A DNA stretch of 64,000 nucleotides from Thermogemmatispora sp042408735 (GCF_042408735.1 NZ_JBHOQV010000208.1:1-64000), one strand, 5' to 3'; positions 17,731 through 27,334 are shown, numbered from the stretch's first letter. The notes: generated from the sequence alone by a model not told the origin. Made by a program: numbers and translations.

Positions 17731-18447
17731 TCAGAGCGCCTGCAGGTGAGGCCCAGCTAGATGCTCACGGAAGAAGGCGAGCACGCGCTCCCAGGCATCA
17801 TGGGCTGCCGCAGGGTGATAGTTGGGGCCGCGATCGTTAAAAAAGGAGTGCTTCGCTCCCGGATAGATCTTGATGTCGTGTGGGATCTGGTAGGTGTCGA
17901 GAACAGCGTCGAGCTTGCGAGCTGGTCCGGCGGTAAAGTCCTGTTCAGGATAGGAGCCGACTACAGGGCAGGACCGCCTGACGGCTTCCAGGGGGCGCGG
18001 ATTCATACCGTAGAATGGGGCGATGGCTCGCAAACGTTCGTCCGTGCAGGCCCAGGCGATGGCCAGGCTCCCCCCCATGCAGAAGCCTATGGCTCCCAGC
18101 CGCTGACTGTCAACCGACGGCTGTTGCGCCAGGAAGTCAAGGGCATGACGCAAGTCGCGCAGACCACGATGATTGAGCGAGTTGAAGACCAGCCCGCTCA
18201 TCATACGAAACATGCATATGGTACGATTGCCGGTCGAGAAGAGATCAACGGCCAGAGCGGCATAGCCTTCGGCAGCCAGACGCAGCGCGATATCCTTGAT
18301 GTTGTCGTTGAGACCATAGATCTCGTGAATCACCACCACGCCGGGAAAGGGTCCCTCCCCCTGGTCGCCTGCAGGCAGCGCCAGGAAAGCCGCTAACTGC
18401 CTCCCCTCAGAGGGAAATGTGACCATCTGCGTCACAGGCTGAACCAT
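17731..18447 (-). CDS. Dienelactone hydrolase family protein
   Basis: The start at 18447 (MVQPVTQM) has GGAG 8 nt upstream and removes an unsupported N-terminal extension. The 238-residue alpha/beta hydrolase has the dienelactone hydrolase pattern: VVVIHEIYGLND near residue 37, nucleophile Cys123 in GFCMGGS, Asp170 in PEQD and His200 in GAKHSFFND. A cysteine nucleophile is diagnostic for the family. It could hydrolyse dienelactones or other small esters; many homologues are of broad use. It lies just upstream of, and in the same direction as, the acyl-CoA dehydrogenase gene (80 nt gap), so co-transcription is likely. Confidence 0.9.
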   Translation of the reverse strand: MVQPVTQMVTFPSEGRQLAAFLALPAGDQGEGPFPGVVVIHEIYGLNDNIKDIALRLAAEGYAALAVDLFSTGNRTICMFRMMSGLVFNSLNHRGLRDLRHALDFLAQQPSVDSQRLGAIGFCMGGSLAIAWACTDERLRAIAPFYGMNPRPLEAVRRSCPVVGSYPEQDFTAGPARKLDAVLDTYQIPHDIKIYPGAKHSFFNDRGPNYHPAAAHDAWERVLAFFREHLAGPHLQAL

Positions 18448-19523
18448 TCTCGGGTCTCCTTTGCATGGCTGAAAATTTCTCTGCCTGCTCAAATTATAGC
18501 CTCTTCCCTCTGACCAGCTTCAAGCCTGACCACGCTCATCTCAGGGGGAAACACGCCGACAGCCGGCCTCACTGGTCCAGCGAACCCCGAGCCAGACCAG
18601 AAAGGAAGCGCAGCACTTCAACAGGCTGACCCGGTCTGGCCGGCGGTAGACAGGGCTAAGCGAGACCGGAGAGCCAGAGATCTCTAGCTAGAGAGAGCGC
18701 CGCAGCCACCGCCAGATCGGCGAGCGCTGTGTCCAACCAGAACAGATCTTGCATCGGCGAACAGGCCCCCGCGAGAAGTCCCACCAGTTCGCAGGGAGCA
18801 ACAGCTATCGATGGATGGAGGCGAGGAGAATAGAAAGACTCGCTGCTGTCCGCTGGGGCCTCCTATCCTGCTGTGTGAGGGGCCGCTGCGGCGCTCCACA
18901 CCGGCTCGCCGTTGATGGCGCACGCCGCCTGGGACAATGGCTCGTCCCTGGTGAGGCCAGGGACAGAGCCGACGGCCGTCAACGATAAGGGACGGCTCTT
19001 CTGGATGATCACCCTTCTCCTCTTTTACTTTTGTTGTCCATAGCACGCCGGCCGGCAAGACTCCCAGTCCACCAACCCGAGCATGGCGTCCAGAGATAGC
19101 GGGCCAGCAAGTCGAGCAATCCACCGATGACTGCAGAACAAAGCATCAAAAAAACCTATCTTTGATGCTATTTATGTATAGATATAGATAGCTAACCTTA
19201 TAGTATAGAGAGCGATAGAGTGGTGAGCAGAGGCGACAGCTTTCAGCGGATTCGGGTCGGGCTGCCAGGAGACCAGGCCGTTCGATCTGCGGCCAGGCAA
19301 GCAAGCGGGGACCACCGGCAGTCTTCGGCCTGGCTCGGCTCGACCTGGTCTGGGGCCTCCATCCCGGCAAGCGAGCCAGCGAGGGCAGGTGATCCCCTCT
19401 CTGTCATCAGCCGACGGCGTCTGACCTGGTAGCCGCCAGAAGAGAGAAATAGATAGATAGAGGGATGGCATGAGTATAAGGGCCGAACGAGACAGATCTC
19501 CGTCAGAGTCAGCCGCGGACAAG
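18448..19523. other. About 1.1-kb stretch without a supportable gene
   Basis: Minus-strand frames of 130-146 codons occur here (18684-19124, 19172-19564) but have no ribosome sites, no domain and low-complexity, Arg/Gly/Ser-rich composition. A short stem AGCATCAAA (19142-19150) / TTTGATGCT (19161-19169) sits at an AT-rich patch (19142-19215) and may end the transcript of the small gene at 19524. GATA-type short repeats occur at 19450-19461. A decayed gene cannot be excluded. Confidence 0.45.
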
Positions 19524-19739
19524 CTACCTGATTCGCCAGACCTCCAGAGCGATGGCCGTCGCACGCTCCTCGCCTACCAGTCGGGCCAGGCGCTTATGAC
19601 AGCGCTCCATGTTGCGGATGCGAGCCGTAATAAAGCGGTGCTGGGCCGTACCGGCAGCCAGGCCTGTCAGGCCGCGGCGGGCGGCCTCGTACTCGTCCTC
19701 CAGGCGTTTCCTCAGCCGGGCAACCTCGCTCTCATGCAT
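19524..19739 (-). CDS. Small helical protein of unknown function (71 aa)
   Basis: The start at 19739 (MHESEVARLRKRLEDEYE) is fixed by GGAGG 7 nt upstream; the longer frame to 19799 has none. The product is strongly charged and predicted all-helical, with heptad-like spacing in the first half (VARLRKRLEDEYEAARRGL) and RIRNMERCHKRLARLVGEE in the second, so a coiled coil is plausible. No known domain. It is divergent from the XRE-TPR regulator and may be linked to it functionally, but nothing shows this. Confidence 0.6.
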   Translation of the reverse strand: MHESEVARLRKRLEDEYEAARRGLTGLAAGTAQHRFITARIRNMERCHKRLARLVGEERATAIALEVWRIR

Positions 19740-19964
19740 GTTTTTGCCTCCTGTTACACAAGATACCCACAGAGAGCATAACTTTTCTATCGTCGCCAAC
19801 TATGCTACAATCCTCATCGGAGCATGCGATGGCTTCTATTTAGAAGCATAGAATCCCTCTACATCTTTGCATACAAACAGACTAGTTAGTATGGAACGAG
19901 GTCCCTGGGGGAAGACGAACCCGCTATGCCGTCAAGCGCAGCGAGCAGAAGAAAGGAGAGCAGC

Positions 19965-21200
19965 ATGAGCGCGGGTGGCTATCACTATGGCAAAACCATC
20001 AGGAAGTATCGAGAGCGGCGTGGCCTGACACAGCAAGAACTGGCGGAGCGCTGGCCACGGGCCCGAGGCGGGACAGGCGTCGACTGGCGCTACGTGCAGG
20101 CCATTGAATATGGCAAGAAGCGCATTGCCGATCCCCAGACACTACGCTGCCTTTGCGAGCTGCTAGAGATCCCCCCCTGGGAATTTGGCCTTTCCTTCTA
20201 CGACCCCTTCCATCCCCAGACCCCTCTGCCCACCAAAAACCACTTCTTTGAAGAAAGCCTGGAGGTGGCCGAGGCCCTGCTCAAGCAGACCCTGGCCATA
20301 CGGAGGCTGGCACCGCTCCCGGAAGTGGAGCGACACCTTCACAGCCTTGGGAACTTTCTGGCGGCCTGCCGCAGCGAGCTGCCGCCACCGTTGCGCCTGG
20401 AACGCCGCCTACAGATGCTCAGCATCCAATACCAGAGCCTTGCTGGCCTGATGCATTACGAACATCGCCGCTACGAGCAGGCGCGCCGAACCTTTCAGGA
20501 GATGCTGGCCAGCGCGCGGCAAATAGCCGACCCGGTTTTGACAGCCCACGCTCTGCAAAAGCTCGGCGTCGAGCTGAAGCGCATCGGGCGTCACAAGGAG
20601 GCCATCGAGGCCCTTGAAGAAGCGCGCAACCTGGCACTCAAGACCAGCAAGCCGCTGGCGGCCTTCACCAGCGCCTACCTGAGCCAGATGTACGCCAGCG
20701 CCGGCGACGCCCTGCGCTTCGAGCGCACCATTGAGCAGGCCATTGCCCTGGCCGAGCCGCTCAAAGGCGCCTATGGCGATGGAACTGACTTCGTCTTTCA
20801 CAAACTCAGCGGCATCTTTCTCTTGCGCTGCCGTGGCTATCTCTATACCAGCCAGCCACGGAGAGTGCTGGAGGGCTATGAAGAACTGCGCCGACAAATT
20901 TCGCTCGACACCAATCTCTGGCTCGACTACCGCCTCCACCTCTATCGCGCCCAGGCACTCTTGCGCCTGCGCGAGATCGAAGCCAGCCTGGAAGAGGCCC
21001 GCGCTTTCCTGCAGGCGGTCACCGGCTGGCAATCCCCCCATCGCCTCACCAAAGGCTACGAGTTGCTCAACGAGATCGAACGGGCTGGTTACGCAGACCT
21101 CCCAATCGTGCGAGATTTCCGACAAGAGCTGCTGGAGCAGCTCAAGCATGCCTCGCATCAGCTTCCGGGCGACTCCGCTCAGGACCAGGCCGGCCCATGA
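19965..21200 (+). CDS. XRE-family regulator with TPR domain
   Basis: The ATG at 19965 (AGGAGAG 4-7 nt upstream) is preferred to one at 19926. Residues about 8-70 are an XRE helix-turn-helix (YRERRGLTQQELAERW, then YVQAIEYGKKRIADPQTL). Residues about 130-400 are built of helical hairpins of TPR type (HALQKLGVELKRIGRHKEAI and similar). The organisation recalls peptide-sensing RRNPP-like or Streptomyces-style XRE-TPR proteins, in which the TPR part binds a ligand or partner. Length 411 residues. The gene converges on the polymerase gene; an immediate target is not visible. Confidence 0.82.
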   Translation: MSAGGYHYGKTIRKYRERRGLTQQELAERWPRARGGTGVDWRYVQAIEYGKKRIADPQTLRCLCELLEIPPWEFGLSFYDPFHPQTPLPTKNHFFEESLEVAEALLKQTLAIRRLAPLPEVERHLHSLGNFLAACRSELPPPLRLERRLQMLSIQYQSLAGLMHYEHRRYEQARRTFQEMLASARQIADPVLTAHALQKLGVELKRIGRHKEAIEALEEARNLALKTSKPLAAFTSAYLSQMYASAGDALRFERTIEQAIALAEPLKGAYGDGTDFVFHKLSGIFLLRCRGYLYTSQPRRVLEGYEELRRQISLDTNLWLDYRLHLYRAQALLRLREIEASLEEARAFLQAVTGWQSPHRLTKGYELLNEIERAGYADLPIVRDFRQELLEQLKHASHQLPGDSAQDQAGP

Positions 21201-21363
21201 GCCGGCTGCCGGGAGAAAGCCACAGCCAGCCGAAGACCAGCCAGCGTCAGCGGCGGACAGTCGTCAGGAGGCCCCAACTCGGCCTGGTCCAACCGGGCCC
21301 GGAGCCGTCGGCTCGTTCCGCCGCTGGCCCAGGGTTCTGGCCCTCGCTCGAGCGCGCGCGCCG

Positions 21364-23898
21364 CTATGGCAACTGGCAGCGAATCCAGCGCGGCTGAATC
21401 TGCTCCAGCGGCTTCGACTCAGCAAACAGCGAGAGCTGGCGATCCTCGCGAAAGAGCGCCTCAAAATCCTCGGGAGCAAAAGCCTTGCGCAGACGGGCAG
21501 CGTAGGAGCTGGTCAGCAAGCGGATGTAGTACTCGACATCGTAGTCGCGGCGCTCGGCCAGTTCCCTGCTGCTCTGGCGGGCATGCTCGGTCGTCGCCAG
21601 CGGCGCCTCGCCAGAGGCGGAAGCAGGGGCCAGAGCCAGCCAATCCTCACCAGCAGGCACCTCCTCCGTATTCTCGTCCGGCAGCCAGACATAGCGCTTT
21701 TCCGCGCTGCGATAGAAGCGCACGCGCTCACCGGGAAACCACTGACGTCGACCTGCCCCAATGAGGGCTTCATAAGCCGGCTCCTGATGCGTCTGACGAG
21801 CGGCAAAATAGGCCTCGGGCGTCTTCGTCAGGCGCACCTGAGTCGCCACATCTGCCGCCGGCAAAGCCCGCGCGCGCAGAGCCTCGACCGTCTCCAAATA
21901 GGCGGCTCGCACCTCATGCACCCTCCCCAACATCGTCGCCAACAAGGCCCGCCGCAAGAAACGCTCGCCGAAAGGCTCCGCGCGGCTGGAGCGGAGCGCC
22001 ACCCCGTGGACAATCAAGCGGCCGTCGTAGGTCAGGAGGGCGTAATTCTTCACCTCGTGGCTAAACATCGCTCGATAGCGTCCCTCGTACTCAAGGCGAA
22101 TGCCCGGGGGCAGGCTTGCCCCGATCTCAGCCACCAGGGCCCGCTCCTGCTCCTCATGCCACGCTGGAGGAACAGCAAAATAGACGCCATCGGTATCGGC
22201 CTCGATCAGAGCCAGCCCGCGCGCGCGCAGAGCCTGCAGGACCTGGTCCAGAATCGCCCGGCCGCGGCGCGTCACCTCAGCCGCCGCCTCGGTATCGGCG
22301 AAGAGGGCCATCTTACCCGCCCCCATGTAGCCATAGGCCGCATTGATCAGAATCTTCATAGCCGCCTGGGTCGCCGCATGATGATTGGCCTCGACCGAGC
22401 CAGGGGGAGCCTGGCGAGCGGCCTCCTTATGATAGAGGCGCAGATCCGTCAGGCGTCCCAAAATACTCAAGAGCACCCCCAGGCGATCGCAGCGCGGACC
22501 GATGGCAAAGGAGCGCATCAAGGAAGGATAGAGCGAAGCCACATCGGCCTTGACCACATGCTCGGCCACTCCCGTAGCAAAAAGGTGCACAGCCCCCCCC
22601 TCGTGCAGGCCCTTATCCTCAGTCCCCTCGGAGGAGGGACGGGGCAGTGCTGCCCCAGCCCGCAAATAGCTGCGCACCAGAATCGGCTCCAGGACCCCCA
22701 TCGCCGGCCCTGCCGACACCAGGCGCTCATAGCGGCGCGGCGCCATGCTCGCCAGGGCAAAAGGCGCCCCCAGCAAGCGACGCGACAGCCCATCGACCTC
22801 TTCCACATCGTCCAAAGCATAGCGGCGCACCCGCTCGGGATCGCGCCGATAGGTCTCCACAATCTCCATTCCAGCAATATAGGTGCGCTCTGCCGAAGCA
22901 ATGCCAAAGTAGCGCGCCACATCCTTCAAGGCATAGCTGGGCATATCGCGCACCACAAAATCATGGCGGCGCACCGCATCGAGCGTATCGACCAGCTCAC
23001 GGCCCGCCACACTATAGCGGAGGCGCCGGCGCGTCTCCGGCCCGATAGCCAGCGTCTCCTGATAGCGGCGCAGCCGCCGCGCCTCCTCTGGCACCCCCTG
23101 GCGCCCAAGCAACAAGGGGATCCCCAGCACGTGCGCCCGCTCTTCCAAAAACGGTAGATCAAAGCCAAACAGATTATGATTCTCAATCACATCGGGATCG
23201 CGCTGGCAAATCAAGGAGCACAAATCGCGAATCAGGCCCGGCTCATCCTCCTCACGCGGAGCCTCCAAGACCCTTGCCAGGCCGCGATTATCGCGCACCG
23301 CCGCCAGAAAGATGCGTCCCCGATGGGGGTCGAGGGCCGTCGTCTCCAGATCGAGCTGCAGGCGATGCAGCTGCTCATAGGCCAGGCCGCGGAAATAGAC
23401 CTGGCCCGTCTGCATCAGATACTGCTCCACCGGGCCGACGGCGTAGTATCCCTCCAACTCAGCAAGCGACCTTGGGCGCTGTCCCAGGCGACGAGCCGCT
23501 CCGCGCAAGAGGACCCGCTCCAGCCGGTTCAAATCCTCGCAGCAGAGCAGAAAACGATAGGTCCCCTCCGGCCCATCCAGCTCGCGGTAGTAGATCGTCC
23601 CCGACGGCTCAGCAGGCCGGACGGGAGGCCAGGTCGCGACAGGGCGGAGACGCTGGCCCGCCGCCTGCAGATCGGCCAGAGAGGTTGCCAGCACCCAAGG
23701 CCAGAAACGCCTCTGCGAACAGAGCACCCGCTCGCCCTCGCGGCGCCAGATCACCGCCTCGCCGCTGCGATTCGCCCAGACCGAAACGATCCCTGGCACA
23801 GGATCCCAGCCAAAGAGGTACTCATCCTCTTGTCCTCGCGAGCAGAGCGTTGCTGTCTCTCTCTTGCCAGCAGCACTCTCAGCACAAGCCATAGCCAT
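21364..23898 (-). CDS. Family B DNA polymerase with 3'-5' exonuclease domain
   Basis: The 844-residue protein has all exonuclease and polymerase motifs in order: ExoI LDLETT at 182-187, ExoII IENHNLFGFDLPF at 238-250, ExoIII YALDDVEE at 360-367, motif A DVASLYPSL at 452-460, motif B KILINAAYGYMG at 515-526 and motif C ADTDGVYF at 567-574. Metal-binding aspartates of motifs A and C are kept, although the usual DTDS reads DTDG. It is thus a probable active, proof-reading polymerase of the PolB/Pol II group, more archaeal-like in layout than E. coli Pol II (783 residues). A role in lesion bypass or repair synthesis is likely. No partner genes adjacent. Confidence 0.92.
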   Translation of the reverse strand: MAMACAESAAGKRETATLCSRGQEDEYLFGWDPVPGIVSVWANRSGEAVIWRREGERVLCSQRRFWPWVLATSLADLQAAGQRLRPVATWPPVRPAEPSGTIYYRELDGPEGTYRFLLCCEDLNRLERVLLRGAARRLGQRPRSLAELEGYYAVGPVEQYLMQTGQVYFRGLAYEQLHRLQLDLETTALDPHRGRIFLAAVRDNRGLARVLEAPREEDEPGLIRDLCSLICQRDPDVIENHNLFGFDLPFLEERAHVLGIPLLLGRQGVPEEARRLRRYQETLAIGPETRRRLRYSVAGRELVDTLDAVRRHDFVVRDMPSYALKDVARYFGIASAERTYIAGMEIVETYRRDPERVRRYALDDVEEVDGLSRRLLGAPFALASMAPRRYERLVSAGPAMGVLEPILVRSYLRAGAALPRPSSEGTEDKGLHEGGAVHLFATGVAEHVVKADVASLYPSLMRSFAIGPRCDRLGVLLSILGRLTDLRLYHKEAARQAPPGSVEANHHAATQAAMKILINAAYGYMGAGKMALFADTEAAAEVTRRGRAILDQVLQALRARGLALIEADTDGVYFAVPPAWHEEQERALVAEIGASLPPGIRLEYEGRYRAMFSHEVKNYALLTYDGRLIVHGVALRSSRAEPFGERFLRRALLATMLGRVHEVRAAYLETVEALRARALPAADVATQVRLTKTPEAYFAARQTHQEPAYEALIGAGRRQWFPGERVRFYRSAEKRYVWLPDENTEEVPAGEDWLALAPASASGEAPLATTEHARQSSRELAERRDYDVEYYIRLLTSSYAARLRKAFAPEDFEALFREDRQLSLFAESKPLEQIQPRWIRCQLP

Positions 23899-24120
23899 CG
23901 GCCTTCTCTTCTCACCGCTAGCTAACGCCAGTTCACCTACAACACAGCAGGATCTTTGACCTTTGTTCTAACTCTAAGCTTAACACGCCTCGGCGACAGA
24001 GCGCAAGCGAGCTAAAAGAGCGATAATCGGATCTCATGAGTGTCCTTGTAGAGGAAAATCTATTCTTATAAAAAGATAAAAAAAGTCACCAGAGAAAGGA
24101 AGAGGTAATGATAGGGAAGG

Positions 24121-24165
24121 CCGGAGCAGAAGGCGTCAGCAGAAGCAGGCGCCATTCTGCTCCGG
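24121..24165 (-). terminator. Hairpin, probable second terminator of the secreted-protein gene
   Basis: Eleven-bp perfect stem CCGGAGCAGAA (24121-24131) / TTCTGCTCCGG (24155-24165). On the minus strand it is followed by CCTTCCCTATCATTACC, weakly U-rich. Confidence 0.45.
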
Positions 24166-24177
24166 CAGTGGAGAGGG

Positions 24178-24290
24178 AGGCAGACCGCCGGGAAACCAGT
24201 TAAAGGAGTAAGGGCATCTGCTCAGGGCCTGGGGGCAAGGCCGTGGCTTTCATCCAGGGGAGAGCCTTCGCCCCCAAGGGCGGTCTGCCT
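24178..24290 (-). terminator. Large two-tier hairpin after the secreted-protein gene
   Basis: Outer 12-bp perfect stem AGGCAGACCGCC (24178-24189) / GGCGGTCTGCCT (24279-24290) and an inner stem pairing 24228-24241 with 24264-24279 with two single-base bulges. It begins 40 nt after the stop codon at 24330. Whether it ends transcription or stabilises the 3' end is not known. Confidence 0.4.
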
Positions 24291-24329
24291 TCTATGGCTC
24301 AAACCATCTGCCTGGCGACTGGCTCAGCT

Positions 24330-25817
24330 CTATTGCGGCTGCACAGTGCTCCGGCGCGAGCACTGGATGACCACCTGATGGTTGGCCTGATCGAGCGTGA
24401 ACGTGCAGGGGGCCCCATTGATCGTCACCGTGCCAGAGCAGCCCTGAACAAGGCGCCCATTCACGGTGCAATTGACCGCCGTACCGTTGCCATTGCCATT
24501 CCCCCCACCATTGCCGCCACCGGCGGGGACATTGATGGTCGCATCCACCGCCACGCCGTTGGCATCGGTCGTCACCGTAATCGGATCGGGCAAATTAATC
24601 AGGGCCTGACAGTTCAGCTCCTGATAAGTGGTCACAAAGCGCTGAGCCAGGAAAGTAAAGAGCGAGTTGGCCGCGCCCGCGTCGGGCGACGGGCTGGCCT
24701 GAGTAAACTGCTGATCCAGCTTCAGGCGAGCCGGAGCCACATTGATCAGGTTCTGGCAGTAGGTAGCCGTGCTGGCCTGATTGAGCGAACCCACCGGGGC
24801 CTGGTTAACCCCGACGCGATAGGCATTCAGCTTGCGCAGATCGGGCTGATCGTTGTTAAGGACCATGGGATCGCCGGCCGGCACGAGGGCCACAGGCTGA
24901 TTCTGATAGAGGGCGGCCTGCAGCTCATTGAGCGGCAAAGCAGCAACCATATGGCCCGGATCAGCCAGATCGGGGGCCATCCAGGGCGTACAACCGAGAG
25001 CGTTATCGAGGCCAATCGAGAGCAGCCGCTCATCGCTGCCATTGACCTGGACCTGAGCCCCTTGCAGAGCCGCAGCATTGGCGGCGGTCATCTGAGCAAT
25101 ACGCCCGTCGGCGGTCACCAGATATTCGGTCACCACGTTGTCACTCTGGTCCTGATCAACCAGGCTGAAATCGCGCGTCGTCGGGCAAGGCTGGCCGTCT
25201 TTGGCCATACCAATTGGAGGGACCTTCAGGCGTCCGCTGCGGATAGCATAATTGGCGGCGGCGAAGAAGGCGGGAGCATTACAATAGGCAAACTGACCAA
25301 AGATACTGCCATTGACACCGTTGACGCAGCGTCCCTGTCTCAGGCTCCCGTTGTTATCAACCAGGGTCAGATTGTCGCCGTTGAAGCCAAACCAGAGCGC
25401 GACCACCGCCCCTTGCGGCAACTGAGGCGGCGTTGGCTGAATAGCCGGCTGCGTCCCCTGATCGACAACGACCGGATTGTAGATAGAGATCTGACCGGTA
25501 CGAGGGTCCAGAATGGCCCCCTGGACAAAGGCCGCCTGCGCCGGATTGGCCTCATGACATGGCCCATTGGCGGGATTGGTCGCCACAAGCTGGTAGGGAG
25601 TCGCCAGCCCCTGGGCGCTCAGTGGATTAGGCGGTACGATGAGCGAACAATCGGTATTGTCGTCAGCCGCCCGCGAGGTCAGATGAGGGAACACCAAAAC
25701 TCCCGCCGCGATCAGCAGGAGCAGCAGGGGGATGCTCGCCCCCACCAGAATTGGCCAGCGGCGACGTGCTCTCCGTGAGCTTTCGTAGATCGATAATGGT
25801 GCTTGCTTCCGGGACAT
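24330..25817 (-). CDS. Membrane-anchored secreted protein of unknown function
   Basis: A 495-residue protein. Residues 1-22 are basic (SSRRARRRW), residues 23-45 are a single hydrophobic helix (PILVGASIPLLLLLIAAGVLVFP) acting as signal anchor or signal peptide, and the rest is predicted extracytoplasmic, rich in Asn, Gln, Ala and Pro. Cysteines are paired in spacing suited to disulfides (CSL, CHEA, CVNG, CPTT and others). Near residue 445 is a short Gly/Asn repeat (GGGNGGGNGNGNG), followed by a small Cys-containing tail. No catalytic motif or known domain is recognised. It is monocistronic with large hairpins at its 3' end. Confidence 0.75.
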   Translation of the reverse strand: MSRKQAPLSIYESSRRARRRWPILVGASIPLLLLLIAAGVLVFPHLTSRAADDNTDCSLIVPPNPLSAQGLATPYQLVATNPANGPCHEANPAQAAFVQGAILDPRTGQISIYNPVVVDQGTQPAIQPTPPQLPQGAVVALWFGFNGDNLTLVDNNGSLRQGRCVNGVNGSIFGQFAYCNAPAFFAAANYAIRSGRLKVPPIGMAKDGQPCPTTRDFSLVDQDQSDNVVTEYLVTADGRIAQMTAANAAALQGAQVQVNGSDERLLSIGLDNALGCTPWMAPDLADPGHMVAALPLNELQAALYQNQPVALVPAGDPMVLNNDQPDLRKLNAYRVGVNQAPVGSLNQASTATYCQNLINVAPARLKLDQQFTQASPSPDAGAANSLFTFLAQRFVTTYQELNCQALINLPDPITVTTDANGVAVDATINVPAGGGNGGGNGNGNGTAVNCTVNGRLVQGCSGTVTINGAPCTFTLDQANHQVVIQCSRRSTVQPQ

Positions 25818-26750
25818 AAGCCTGCTTACCTTTCCTTACTCACAGGATGAGACCGCACCTGAGCGGATAGCGCCAGCGTCATCCAGGACAACTGGTCTGG
25901 AAATAAATGAGCGCGAGACCTACGGACGGGCACCCTCTCCGCTCGCGCCCCTTCACCATCCCTTCTCTTCCTCCTCTTACCCGCTCGCTCTGCTCCCCAC
26001 CACCCATACCTCAACCCCACAGGGAGCAGTACGACACAGGCTGGTTTCTGTTCAGCCAGCCCTATACAAGGATACTGCAGGTGATATGATCTATGTGCAT
26101 CTACCAATCCGAAGCTAATAAAAAAGTACCGGCGCAGAGTTAAGAAATCTTAACCTCTCCCTCCGCTTTTTCAGGAAATCAGTACCAGGGAAAAATTTCC
26201 TGCAAAGGGCCTGCGATTTGAACGTGTAAGGAAGAGCTTTCTGCGCTCTCCATGGAGAGGGAGAAACCAGGCCAGAAGCGGCGGCACAGAGGCCCCGCAG
26301 CCTGGCCTTGAGCTAACCAGGGGGAGGATGCTGTTCTCGAGAGAGCGGGAGTGTGGGGCGCGGCGGAGGGAGAGAAGAAGCCGGTCAAAGGAGTCGGCTA
26401 GGCAAGTGCTGGCCCTGTCGATTGGCTTGCTGGCAGCCAGTCGGGGGACAGCGGGGTGAGGCGACCCAAAGTGGTCCTCCGAAATTCACGCAAAGTTAAC
26501 GTCTGGGCTGATTGTATTTTAGGATGGGCGTGGTATAATGTGAGTGTGATCGGGGATCTGACAATCCTTCAGTAGCAGTTCAGGTGCTCCTCACCTGCCG
26601 CTCAGGACTTCCCCATAAGAGATCACCACAGGCAGACCTTCTGGCGGGAACCAGGCGAATGATAACTGCAGCCGGACCGTAACAGTCGGTTCATTCAGCC
26701 CAGTGTGTTCAGAGGAGCGAACACAGAGTACAAAAGAGGTTTTTTTACCC
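25818..26750. other. Divergent intergenic region with promoter and long structured leader
   Basis: No gene supported. Symmetric elements: GTTAAG (26139-26144) / CTTAAC (26149-26154) across four bases, and a perfect 14-bp palindrome CTCTCCATGGAGAG at 26246-26259; either could be an operator. The promoter at 26512-26539 leads into a leader of about 205 nt with hairpins CAGGTG (26581-26586) / CACCTG (26592-26597) and TGTGTTC (26704-26710) / GAACACA (26719-26725), the second showing AGAGGAG in its loop and followed by a T7 run at 26740-26746. Confidence 0.5.
26512..26539 (+). promoter_or_regulatory. Promoter of the zinc-ribbon protein gene
   Basis: TTGTAT at 26512-26517 and a perfect TATAAT at 26534-26539, spacer 16 nt. 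The predicted transcript carries a leader of about 205 nt before 26751. Confidence 0.55.
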
Positions 26751-27158
26751 ATGATGTCTTACGAGGATTACCAGGATCGTGTTCTTACCTGCCGTGATTG
26801 TGGTCAGGACTTTGTCTTCTCTGCCGGCGAGCAGGCCTTCTTCGCCAGCAAGGGGCTAACCAATCCCCCGGCGCGCTGCCCTGATTGCCGCGCCGCCCGC
26901 CGCAATGGCTCCCGAAGTCAGTCTTCGCCCCGTTCCTCGCGGGAGCAGTACGAGGCTGTCTGTTCCAACTGTGGACGACAAACAACCGTGCCTTTCCTCC
27001 CCCGCGATGATCGCCCCGTCTATTGCAGCGACTGTTACCAGGAAGTTCGCTCTTCCCGCGGTGGGCGTCGCGACGAAAGCCGGAGCTATAGCTACTCGGG
27101 CAGCTATGAAGGAGGTCACGGGCGTGGCCGCGAGCGCCGCGGTGGGCGCCGCTGGTAG
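26751..27158 (+). CDS. Zinc-ribbon CXXC protein with Arg/Gly/Ser-rich tail
   Basis: The start at 26751 (second ATG at 26754 equally possible) follows AAAGAGG; an upstream in-frame start at 26703 is less likely because it falls in a leader hairpin. The first half is a probable zinc-binding domain: CRDCGQDF (residues 13-20), a spacer with AGEQAFFASKG and CPDC near residue 44. A second ribbon has CSNCGRQT near residue 70 and CSDCYQEV near 94. The tail after residue 100 is RGGRR-rich and basic, so nucleic-acid binding is plausible. Proteins of this type are widespread in Chloroflexota, function undetermined. A terminator follows. Confidence 0.85.
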   Translation: MMSYEDYQDRVLTCRDCGQDFVFSAGEQAFFASKGLTNPPARCPDCRAARRNGSRSQSSPRSSREQYEAVCSNCGRQTTVPFLPRDDRPVYCSDCYQEVRSSRGGRRDESRSYSYSGSYEGGHGRGRERRGGRRW

Positions 27159-27334
27159 TTGATGCCCCGCTCCTCCGCTGCACGGCTGAGGCTTCTCCCT
27201 TCGGTCAGCGACAGGCGCTACCTCTGCGCTGAGAGCTGCCTGAGCGCGCCTGATGCTTTAACATTACCCTCAACCTCCACAGCAGGCAGGAGCGTCCCCT
27301 CCGAAGTCAGTAGATCCGTTCAGAGCAGAACCAG

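Larger units (their letters stand above)
23899..24329. other. Intergenic region with two large hairpins
   Basis: No gene supported. Contains the structures at 24121-24165 and 24178-24290 and an AT-rich run at 24050-24085 that probably belongs to the polymerase promoter region; no clear -35/-10 pair. Confidence 0.5.

Noticed and set aside
18684..19124. A 146-codon minus-strand frame in the gene-free region
   Set aside because: No ribosome site, no domain and Arg/Gly/Ser-rich shadow-like composition.
20731..23157. An 808-codon plus-strand frame
   Set aside because: It is antisense to the family B polymerase, whose motifs are unambiguous, and its product is Arg/His/Gln-rich with no domain; a GC-bias shadow.
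24243..25778. A 511-codon plus-strand frame
   Set aside because: Antisense to the secreted-protein gene, which has a signal anchor and disulfide-like cysteines on the minus strand; the plus product has no domain.
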